Below are positions 1 through 4,586 of a stretch of 5,600 bases of DNA, piece after piece. The stretch spans positions 1 to 5,600 of the forward strand of contig JAEZQV010000101.1 of NCBI GenBank assembly GCA_023441125.1, given 5' to 3'. Source of the stretch: Bacillota bacterium (GTDB taxonomy: Bacteria > Bacillota_C > Negativicutes > Sporomusales > Sporomusaceae). A model generated the notes under the pieces. It was not told the DNA's origin, did no database searches, and saw only the letters and a program-made list of their open reading frames with translations. Both the position numbers and the translations under genes were made by a program. Every line of letters begins with the position of its first letter. The stretch's first letter is position 1.

Positions 1-855
1 GACTGCATTCTTATTAGCCAGGATGGCGGCCGCATTCAGCCAGTTGACGACATCCCGTTCGTCCTCGGGCGTGCCCGGATGATTATGGGCGCAGGCCTGG
101 GCGATGATTACCTGGGCCGGAAACTGGCGGTGGATAAGTTCGGCCAGGCTGAGGATATGGTGCGAGCCGGTGCCGGCAATGGGATATTCTGTACGGGCGG
201 AGGCGTCTTTTTGCCATTGAAAGACCCAGGGTTTATGTAAATCATGCAGTGTCTGGGCGGTAATTACAATATCCCGGCTTACCGGAAAACTATAGATATC
301 CTTGTAGGCGTCAAAAAAGCCCAGGGCGGCTTTCACATTTACGCCGACATGGGTGGCAAGTCCGCCCGGGTAGCAGTGGTGACTGGCATAACCGCTGCCG
401 GGAGCCGAATAAAATGGGATTACCGCACTGGTGGTACTTTTGCACGGCGGCAGAAATTCGTCATAGGCGGCCGCTGATTGTAAGAGACCGGCAGCAACCA
501 GGCGCTGTTTGGCCTGTTCTTTGGCGTTGTCATTGGGGTAGAGCTCCATTAACCGCGGGGCGGGGTTATGGAGAATCTCCACCGTTGCGCGGCGCAACTG
601 GCTGTCCTGGATTTCGGCGGCCGTTTGCAGCAGATAGTTATAGGCCGACTTCACATAGAATGAATTTTCGGCCATGCTTACCGGGTCCAGCTTCAGACAT
701 TCTGTCAGTGAGATTTTAACGGTTTTCGGCGCCGGCGTTTTGGCAGATGCCGGGAACGGAAGCGAGGTGGCGGCCAGTGCAGCCATAGCTCCTGCCGACA
801 GCCTGATAAAATCACGCCGATTACAGTCAAGGTCCATATCTATCGGGTTATTCAA
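1..855 (-). CDS. Tat-exported HD-domain protein (partial, C-terminus beyond the left edge)
   Basis: The 285 visible residues begin with a twin-arginine signal: R13-R14-D-F16-I-R18-L, a hydrophobic stretch, and an Ala-Ser-Ala cleavage site after residue 38. The folded, probably cofactor- or metal-containing product should therefore cross the membrane by the Tat route. The mature part carries HD-superfamily motifs in the usual order: HHCYPGGLATH (159-169), T-L-H204-D205, S-H232-H233, and A-H257-N-H259-P. These line up with the motifs of the cytoplasmic YhaM protein at 2692-3648 (HHAYIGGLLLH, LIHDIGKV, RHINLG, SHHGQPEW). The last metal-ligand Asp of HD enzymes (LDN in YhaM) appears as LAN near residue 277, although the window ends too soon to be certain. 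I chose the TTG start at 855 because GGGAGG lies 7-8 nt upstream. An in-frame ATG at 870 overlaps that ribosome site. Metal-dependent phosphohydrolase activity is inferred, and the substrate is unknown. Confidence 0.85.
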   Translation of the reverse strand, partial: MNNPIDMDLDCNRRDFIRLSAGAMAALAATSLPFPASAKTPAPKTVKISLTECLKLDPVSMAENSFYVKSAYNYLLQTAAEIQDSQLRRATVEILHNPAPRLMELYPNDNAKEQAKQRLVAAGLLQSAAAYDEFLPPCKSTTSAVIPFYSAPGSGYASHHCYPGGLATHVGVNVKAALGFFDAYKDIYSFPVSRDIVITAQTLHDLHKPWVFQWQKDASARTEYPIAGTGSHHILSLAELIHRQFPAQVIIAQACAHNHPGTPEDERDVVNWLNAAAILANKNAV

Positions 856-1070
856 ATCAATCCCTCCCATTTTCTTACTGTTGTCATAGTAACTGATTAG
901 CTGGCTTTTGTTGTTAACAGCAAATTAATTCTATGTAAATTATGCAAGACCTTTCTCCATTTGCCAAGTATTAAATAAGATTGCTGGTTAGTCTGCAATA
1001 TTTTGATTAGCCGGGCCAAGTTCGGGGAATAGTATAAAGTAACTTGAGCAATAGGAGGTGACCGCTAGTC

Positions 1071-1163
1071 TTGCTTCGATTTCGCAATCATCCGCTTGTA
1101 ATCTTTACTGCGCTTTTAATGATGTATACACTGTATACCTCGGTTGCTGCAATTTTTCGATAG
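1071..1163 (+). CDS. Possible 30-residue single-pass membrane peptide
   Basis: A TTG codon opens a 31-codon frame (30 residues, TAG stop at 1161). The product begins with a short basic segment (LRFRNH), continues with a hydrophobic helix from about residue 8 to 28 (PLVIFTALLMMYTLY, then SVAAIF), and ends in Arg. The upstream AGGAGGTGA (1053-1061) is close to a perfect anti-16S complement, although its core lies 12 nt from the TTG, which is slightly long. A perfect 10-bp hairpin begins 7 nt after the stop. The composition and the basic-hydrophobic-basic layout fit small membrane proteins or leader peptides. I do not recognise a family. The rival reading is an untranslated leader with a chance hydrophobic frame. 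Confidence 0.38.
   Translation: MLRFRNHPLVIFTALLMMYTLYTSVAAIFR
1124..1138. promoter_or_regulatory. Perfect palindrome GTATACA-C-TGTATAC
   Basis: Two 7-bp arms flank a single central C. The symmetry resembles an operator for a dimeric regulator, but it lies inside the putative small ORF (codons for MYTLYT) and is not placed against a recognisable promoter. It could be chance. Confidence 0.22.
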
Positions 1164-1170
1164 TCGTGGA

Positions 1171-1197
1171 CAATAGCCGCTCACCGGGCGGCTATTG
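1171..1197 (+). other. Perfect 10-bp hairpin after the small ORF
   Basis: CAATAGCCGC at 1171-1180 pairs fully with GCGGCTATTG at 1188-1197 around a 7-nt loop. No T-tract follows on either strand, so it is not a standard intrinsic terminator. It may protect a 3' end, act as a weak terminator, or be part of the leader of the gene at 1321. Confidence 0.5.
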
Positions 1198-1256
1198 CCA
1201 TGCCGGTGTACCCATATGTGAAAGAATGTTCAAAATGAGCTGAGAGTGAAAGGAAT

Positions 1257-1306
1257 CCGGTACTTGTGACCGAATATCCATATATAAGAAAAGTATTTGG
1301 TACCGG
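1257..1306 (+). promoter_or_regulatory. Inverted repeat reaching the ribosome binding site of the 1321 gene
   Basis: CCGGTAC (1257-1263) is perfectly complementary to GTACCGG (1300-1306). The right arm covers the first two G's of the GGGAGGAG ribosome site (1305-1312). If the mRNA starts upstream of 1257, this fold could limit ribosome access. The 36-nt loop is long and AT-rich, so stability is uncertain. Confidence 0.22.
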
Positions 1307-1320
1307 GAGGAGCGTGCTGC

Positions 1321-1722
1321 ATGCTTAGAGCGATTGTTTTTGGCCTGTTTTTACTATGCACAACGTTAACTGCGTTTGCACAGCCTGATGATATACATCA
1401 AGATCAGCCGGGATTTGTTCAGCAACGACCGGCTGACTGCTGGCCTGATCAACCGGGGGAAGAGTACTTCCAGCCGGACAGACACCATTGGTTTTCGCTG
1501 GACATAAGTTCAAGCGAGGGTGGTTCGGTTACACCGGACGGGCTGGTACGGGTGCGGGAGGGAGAGACGGTGGTTATAACCATTCGCCCGCACCGGGGCT
1601 ATCACATTAAGCAGGTAATTATTGACGGCAGAAGAGTGAATCCGGAATTTGTATATAAATTTGCCGATATCCAGCGTGATCACACGGCCTTTATAGAATT
1701 TGCCCCTGACCACCGTCATTAA
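1321..1722 (+). CDS. Small secreted protein with one InlB B-repeat-like domain
   Basis: The product has 133 residues. It starts with a Sec signal peptide (MLRAIVFGLFLL, cleavage after Ala-Phe-Ala at residue 20). A polar linker rich in Pro, Gln and Asp follows (21-58). Residues about 59-128 match the divergent InlB B-repeat (Flg_new-type) pattern: a GGSVTPDG turn, V-R-EGE-TVVITIRP, the hallmark GYHIKQVIIDGR, and a closing Y-x-F-x-x-I-x-x-DH-x-x-x-x-x-F strand. This beta-grasp-like repeat is known from surface and adhesion proteins, usually in tandem arrays. Here it stands alone, with no transmembrane segment, LPXTG or SLH anchor, so the protein is probably released or held by partners. The ATG at 1321 is chosen because AGGAG (1308-1312) lies 8 nt upstream and the signal peptide begins there; an in-frame TTG at 1297 would add a segment that includes the ribosome site. 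The binding partner is unknown. Confidence 0.85.
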   Translation: MLRAIVFGLFLLCTTLTAFAQPDDIHQDQPGFVQQRPADCWPDQPGEEYFQPDRHHWFSLDISSSEGGSVTPDGLVRVREGETVVITIRPHRGYHIKQVIIDGRRVNPEFVYKFADIQRDHTAFIEFAPDHRH

Positions 1723-1759
1723 ACTGTTTGGCAAAACAGGCGGAATACAGCGGCAAAGA

Positions 1760-1792
1760 AAAACACGGCTTGCCAAGAGCCGTGTTTTCTTT
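1760..1792. terminator. Bidirectional intrinsic terminator
   Basis: AAAACACGGCT (1760-1770) pairs perfectly with AGCCGTGTTTT (1778-1788) around a 7-nt loop. The plus strand continues TTTTCTTTT, and the minus strand reads TTTTTCTTT beyond its stem. It therefore serves both convergent genes: the secreted protein ending at 1722 and the zinc protein ending at 1844. Confidence 0.9.
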
Positions 1793-1843
1793 TGCCTGCA
1801 CTGAGGGCGGGCTGATTCTTATATATACGGCAGAATGCCGCTG

Positions 1844-2011
1844 TCAGTGCTCTGAGAGAGCTATGCTGTTCCGTAAGAAATGCAAAACTTTTTTGCCTTC
1901 GGCGGTTAGAACGGTTCCTTTCCCCTGGCAATCGGGGCAAGGCGCATTGTTCACTGTGCCGGTTCCCTGGCATTTGCCGCAGGGTTCTGCTAAGTTTAAC
2001 TGCTTTTTCAT
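1844..2011 (-). CDS. Anti-TRAP-like small zinc protein (DnaJ-type CXXC pair)
   Basis: The product has 55 residues with two zinc-binding pairs, C11-GK-C14 and C25-PD-C28, each followed by a Gly-x-Gly turn as in the DnaJ cysteine-rich domain. Length, the 10-residue gap between the pairs, and the segment after the second pair (GKGTVLTAEG followed by a short helix VLHFLRN) match Bacillus subtilis anti-TRAP (RtpA) as I remember it (CPxC...GKGVILTAQG..LLDFI). Anti-TRAP oligomers bind tryptophan-loaded TRAP and block its RNA binding. Whether this organism has TRAP cannot be seen here. The alternative is a generic DnaJ-like small zinc protein, the usual automatic label. The ATG at 2011 is preferred over the in-frame ATG at 2026 because GGGAG lies 8 nt upstream of the former. 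The gene stands alone, with a terminator at 1760-1792. Confidence 0.8.
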   Translation of the reverse strand: MKKQLNLAEPCGKCQGTGTVNNAPCPDCQGKGTVLTAEGKKVLHFLRNSIALSEH

Positions 2012-2044
2012 TTTCCCAGCTCCCATCCGTTAGGTTTTAATTAA

Positions 2045-2073
2045 AATTTCGCATACTTATGTACGCCTGTCAA
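2045..2073 (-). promoter_or_regulatory. Probable promoter of the anti-TRAP-like gene
   Basis: On the minus strand a perfect TTGACA (2068-2073) is followed, after 17 nt, by a poor -10 GAAATT (2045-2050) that is helped by an extended TGC just before it. Transcription would start near 2038, leaving a leader of about 27 nt. An imperfect palindrome (2051-2066) fills the spacer. Confidence 0.42.
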
Positions 2074-2078
2074 GACAT

Positions 2079-2114
2079 AAAAAAACACGGCATTGGGCTT
2101 TGTACCGTGTTTTT
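2079..2114 (-). terminator. Intrinsic terminator of the 87-residue protein gene
   Basis: AAAAACACGG (2081-2090) pairs with CCGTGTTTTT (2105-2114) around a 14-nt loop. Read on the minus strand, the stem ends in a run of seven T's. It lies 68 nt beyond the stop codon of the gene at 2182-2445 and just upstream of the next leftward promoter. Confidence 0.85.
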
Positions 2115-2181
2115 GCGCAGCAACAGGCGGGTCGCAGACAAGAGCTGCAAATTACTTTGGGGATGCATGGTGCAGGGTAGT

Positions 2182-2445
2182 CTAGCTATCGTATTCTTCG
2201 GCAGTGTCCGGATCCGTACTGGCTGACGCTTCGGATTGGCTGACGGAGTCTGGCGGAGAATCGCTGCCGGCCGGTTCTTCCTTGCCGCCGGTGCGGTCAC
2301 TGTTTAGCTGTGCCAGCAAATCTATAATCTGCTTATTTTGAGCAATGATAATATCCTGGTTTTGGCAGATTTTCTCAAGCGGCGCAAGACCGATTTGAAT
2401 TTTTTCGGCCAGATATTTAACCAATTTGTCAAAAGAAGCCAACAT
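2182..2445 (-). CDS. Small protein with helical N-terminus and acidic Ser-rich tail, function unknown
   Basis: The 87-residue product has two parts. Residues 1-50 form an amphipathic, probably helical or coiled-coil segment (LVKYLAEKIQ, then IIIAQNKQIIDLLAQL) with a single Cys at 27. Residues 51-87 are low-complexity and acidic, rich in Ser, Glu, Asp and Pro, and probably disordered. There is no signal peptide or membrane span, so it should be cytoplasmic. The ATG at 2445 is chosen because AAAGGGGGG ends 4 nt upstream; a longer in-frame ATG at 2484 lies upstream of the likely promoter. It has its own terminator and is divergent from yhaM. I do not recognise the family. The two-part layout recalls small adaptor or oligomerisation proteins, but that is only a resemblance. 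Confidence 0.7.
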   Translation of the reverse strand: MLASFDKLVKYLAEKIQIGLAPLEKICQNQDIIIAQNKQIIDLLAQLNSDRTGGKEEPAGSDSPPDSVSQSEASASTDPDTAEEYDS

Positions 2446-2471
2446 AATACCCCCCTTTATATTCCTGCTAT

Positions 2472-2501
2472 AGTATATTGGCAATGGGCCGGAAAGGTGA
2501 A
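2472..2501 (-). promoter_or_regulatory. Probable promoter of the 87-residue protein gene
   Basis: On the minus strand TTCACC (2496-2501) and TATACT (2472-2477) are 18 nt apart. The start would fall near 2465 and give a leader of about 20 nt that contains the GGGGGG ribosome site. Confidence 0.42.
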
Positions 2502-2522
2502 AAAATATTACAGGAAAAAATC

Positions 2523-2568
2523 GCCGGGATAAGAGCAGCAGCGGCTGTTGCCGCCGCCAAATGCCGGC
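2523..2568. other. GC-rich nested hairpin in the divergent intergenic region
   Basis: An outer stem GCCGG (2523-2527) / CCGGC (2564-2568) encloses GCAGCGGC (2538-2545) / GCCGCCGC (2550-2557), which has one mismatch. It sits between the leftward promoter region and yhaM, in an otherwise AT-rich gap. It is not followed by a clean T-tract. It may be a leader structure, a protein-binding site or an unlisted RNA. Confidence 0.25.
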
Positions 2569-2691
2569 TGAGGCCGTACTTTCTTTAGCCGTAATCTGCC
2601 AGGCCTGATAAAATAAAAGGATTTCCTGCGTACTGGCGAGAATCTATAAAATCATTTATGACTGCGTAGAACACATTGTGAGGAGAACAGG

Positions 2692-3648
2692 ATGAAACTT
2701 GGTGAATTGACGAAATACCCCAGGGGGTTTCGAGTGGGCGGGATATTCCGCATCGCAAAATTTGAAGTAAAAACAGCTAAAAACGGTAAGGCGTACGGCG
2801 ATTGCCTGATCAGCGATCTTAGCCACGAAGTACCGGCCAAGTATTGGGATATACCCGGCGATATGGTTGAGCTGCTGCAGCAAAACAGTATTCTGCGGGT
2901 TGAGGCTGCGCTCGATTATTTTAAGGAGAGTCCGCAATTAACCATCGATACCGTGCAGGTACCGACGCAGCAGGAAATCGACGAATCGCTGCAAAGCCTG
3001 GGCATGCTGGCGCCGCGTAATATCGATGATATGGCCAATCAATTGCAGGGTATTATCGCCGGCATTCACCATGGCGGCCTGCGGCAAATGCTGCTGCAGA
3101 TATTTGTGGCCGATACGGCCTTGGCCGCTCAGTTTAAACGGCATCCGGGGGCGGTCAGAAATCACCACGCCTATATCGGCGGCCTGCTGCTGCATACCCT
3201 GGAGGTTGCCGAGACGGCAGCCGACTGCTGCGCCCGCAATGACAGGATCAATAAAGACCTGCTCTTAACGGCGGCTTTAATTCATGATATCGGCAAGGTG
3301 CGGGAGATCGAGGTGGATGCACTGGGCTTGCCTGTTGGCTTTACCAAGGCAGGAAAATTATTGCGCCATATCAACCTGGGCATAGAAATAGTAGATCAGG
3401 CTTGCCGGGCGGCTCAGGTGGAGGAAGAACTCAGCCTGATTTTGAAACACTGCATTTTATCGCATCATGGCCAGCCCGAATGGGGCAGCCCGGTCGAGCC
3501 CATGCTGCTGGAAGCCGAATTGCTGCATTATCTGGATAATTTAAGCGCCAAGACTGAGCAATTCACCCAGGAACAGGAACGGATCGAGCCAGGAGGCTTC
3601 AACAAGAGTTTTCTTTTGCGGCGGGAGGTTTACCGGGCTAATTTTTAG
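2692..3648 (+). CDS. yhaM: YhaM-family 3'-5' exoribonuclease (OB fold plus HD domain)
   Basis: The 318-residue product is close to the length of Bacillus YhaM. Residues about 12-92 form the OB-fold nucleic-acid-binding part (GGIFRIAKFEVKTAKNGKAY, Y-W-D, L-x-V-x-A). Residues about 155-290 form the HD phosphodiesterase domain. Its metal-binding motifs are H158-H159-AYIGGLLLH168, L-I-H198-D199-IGKV, R-H226-INLG, S-H258-H259-GQPEWGSP, and the final Asp in H-Y-L-D282-N. The family degrades RNA, and in some reports single-stranded DNA, from the 3' end with a divalent metal in the cytoplasm. The ATG at 2692 has GAGGAG 6 nt upstream. A possible -10 TATAAA (2645-2650) has only a weak -35. I see no terminator after the stop, so transcripts may continue into the nuclease gene 116 nt downstream. 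All expected catalytic residues are present. Confidence 0.93.
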   Translation: MKLGELTKYPRGFRVGGIFRIAKFEVKTAKNGKAYGDCLISDLSHEVPAKYWDIPGDMVELLQQNSILRVEAALDYFKESPQLTIDTVQVPTQQEIDESLQSLGMLAPRNIDDMANQLQGIIAGIHHGGLRQMLLQIFVADTALAAQFKRHPGAVRNHHAYIGGLLLHTLEVAETAADCCARNDRINKDLLLTAALIHDIGKVREIEVDALGLPVGFTKAGKLLRHINLGIEIVDQACRAAQVEEELSLILKHCILSHHGQPEWGSPVEPMLLEAELLHYLDNLSAKTEQFTQEQERIEPGGFNKSFLLRREVYRANF

Positions 3649-3721
3649 GGTGATTGGGGCCGGCTGTGGGCATAGTAATAATAGGCTGATTTTTGCCGGC
3701 AGAGCAGGAGAATTCAGAATA

Positions 3722-3763
3722 ATGTCATATACTTGCATAAGAAGTATATTATGGTGGTGTTAA
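3722..3763 (+). CDS. Possible 13-codon leader peptide with tandem Trp
   Basis: ATG at 3722 opens a 13-residue frame, MSYTCIRSILWWC, whose TAA stop ends one nucleotide before the TTG start of the nuclease gene. AGGAG lies at 3706-3710, 11 nt upstream, which is a loose spacing. Such a frame could couple translation to the next gene. The Trp codons come from the GGTGGTG that also acts as the downstream ribosome site, so they may carry no meaning of their own. Confidence 0.2.
   Translation: MSYTCIRSILWWC
3727..3749. promoter_or_regulatory. Inverted repeat ATATACTT-N7-AAGTATAT before the nuclease gene
   Basis: Perfect 8-bp arms (3727-3734 and 3742-3749) flank 7 nt. The element ends only a few bases before the ribosome site at 3753-3759. 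It contains a TATACT that could be a -10, but no -35 fits. It may be an operator or an AT-rich mRNA hairpin controlling initiation. Confidence 0.35.
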
Positions 3764-3764
3764 T

Positions 3765-4523
3765 TTGACTGACAACCTTTATTATGAAAAATTGATCCGC
3801 GATATATATGAGGCTATCACGCGGGAAAAACGAGTAAAAACCCTGGACGCCCGGCAGCAGGCAACCGTTGAGGGGCGGACAGCCAGCCATGAGGTTGACG
3901 TCTACTGGGAATTTACTGATGATGACATTACCTATAAGACAATTATCCAGGCCAGGACGACGACAACACTGGCCGAGTTGTTTGCCATGGTAAGAATCAT
4001 TCGGGATATTCCCGGTCAAACGGTCGGTATTATCGTAACGCAGCCCGTATACCAAAAGGATATTAAGGATATGGCTGCTTCTGCCGGTATTATTCTCTAT
4101 GAGCTTATTCCGCCGGTACAGGATGTAGTCGAGCCGGTGGTGGACAATATCCGGATCAATGTGGATAAAGACTGGGTCAAAGCGGAAAAGGAACGGGTGG
4201 GACTGGGAGATGAGCCGGTACAGGTCAGCCATCAGCCCAAGTATGCTTTTATTTATAACGAGCAGGGCCATTGTGTTGATTCCATCCAGGGCATCTTCGA
4301 CAGTTATAGTAAACGGCCGGATTTGACTGTCGGCGGACAAAAGCAGTCTTTCAGCCATGTCTTCAACCCGCCGGTTTTTCTGCAGACTAATCATGAATTG
4401 GTGCCTTTTATCAAGCTGCTCAGTATGGAATTTGATTTGGCGCTGGTGCAGGCCAATGAGCTGCCCGGGGAAGAGATGGTGGAGTACATTCTGGATAAAG
4501 TATTTCGTTTCTTTGGCGGCTAA
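3765..4523 (+). CDS. Mrr-like PD-(D/E)XK nuclease-fold protein
   Basis: The product has 252 residues. The N-terminal part (about 1-114) has the restriction-endonuclease-like core of the Mrr_cat type: an N-terminal helix, a strand with H-E43-V-D45-V-Y-W, a strand I-I-Q62-A-R64, a helix ending R-D-I-P-G-Q, a strand GIIVT, then Y-Q-K-D-I-K-D-M-A and G-I-I-L-Y-E-L. In Mrr-type enzymes the acidic residue and a (Q/E)-x-K pair bind metal and cleave DNA; here the lysine is arginine. Residues 115-252 form a C-terminal region I do not recognise. The TTG at 3765 is the only plausible start, since the next Met is near residue 75; its ribosome site is a weak GGTGGTG. No methyltransferase or specificity subunit lies next to it, so a classical restriction system is not supported. 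A repair or housekeeping nuclease role, or a catalytically altered one, is possible. Confidence 0.75.
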   Translation: MTDNLYYEKLIRDIYEAITREKRVKTLDARQQATVEGRTASHEVDVYWEFTDDDITYKTIIQARTTTTLAELFAMVRIIRDIPGQTVGIIVTQPVYQKDIKDMAASAGIILYELIPPVQDVVEPVVDNIRINVDKDWVKAEKERVGLGDEPVQVSHQPKYAFIYNEQGHCVDSIQGIFDSYSKRPDLTVGGQKQSFSHVFNPPVFLQTNHELVPFIKLLSMEFDLALVQANELPGEEMVEYILDKVFRFFGG

Positions 4524-4542
4524 TGAACTGCCTCTAATATAA

Positions 4543-4584
4543 AAAAGTCCCGGCGGCTTGGGCTATAAGCCGCCAGGGACTTTT
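4543..4584. terminator. Bidirectional intrinsic terminator
   Basis: AAAAGTCCCGGCGGCTT (4543-4559) pairs with 4567-4584 except for one bulged A at 4575, around a 7-nt loop. T-rich ends exist on both strands: TTTTATT on plus, and six T's on minus. It lies 19 nt after the nuclease stop and 2 nt beyond the stop of the convergent gene. Confidence 0.92.
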
Positions 4585-4586
4585 AT

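Larger units (their letters stand above)
856..1320. other. Long intergenic region between divergent genes
   Basis: This 465-base gap separates the leftward Tat/HD gene from the rightward secreted-protein gene. Its left part (856-1050) is AT-rich and should hold the promoter of the leftward gene, but I find no convincing -35/-10 pair there. The right part holds a strong ribosome binding site with a possible small ORF, a perfect palindrome, a 10-bp hairpin and an inverted repeat that reaches the downstream ribosome site; these are listed separately. I see no tRNA, and no riboswitch class that I recognise. Confidence 0.6.

Noticed and set aside
908..920. TGTTAACA palindrome upstream of the Tat/HD gene
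   Set aside because: The 8-bp palindrome is short, in AT-rich DNA, and not aligned with a promoter I can support.
1058..1243. A 61-codon frame starting with GTG
   Set aside because: The GTG lies within the AGGAGGTG ribosome site itself, and the product (Cys- and Ser-rich, no clear domain) runs through the 1171-1197 hairpin. The overlapping TTG frame fits the site better.
1354..1362. Possible lipoprotein box around Cys13 of the 1321 gene
   Set aside because: The residue before Cys is Leu rather than Gly, Ala or Ser, and a good Ala-Phe-Ala signal peptidase I site follows.
2462..2484. Alternative minus-strand promoter TTGCCA-17-TATAAA
   Set aside because: The spacing is good, but its start point would fall within or after the GGGGGG ribosome site, leaving almost no leader. 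The upstream TTCACC/TATACT pair fits better.
2626..2668. Direct repeat CTGCGTA flanking the possible yhaM -10
   Set aside because: Seven bases repeated 36 bp apart is expected by chance, and no known regulator fits.
3714..4394. A 226-codon open frame on the minus strand
   Set aside because: It is antisense to the Mrr-like gene, whose plus-strand product has recognisable family motifs. The antisense product shows none.
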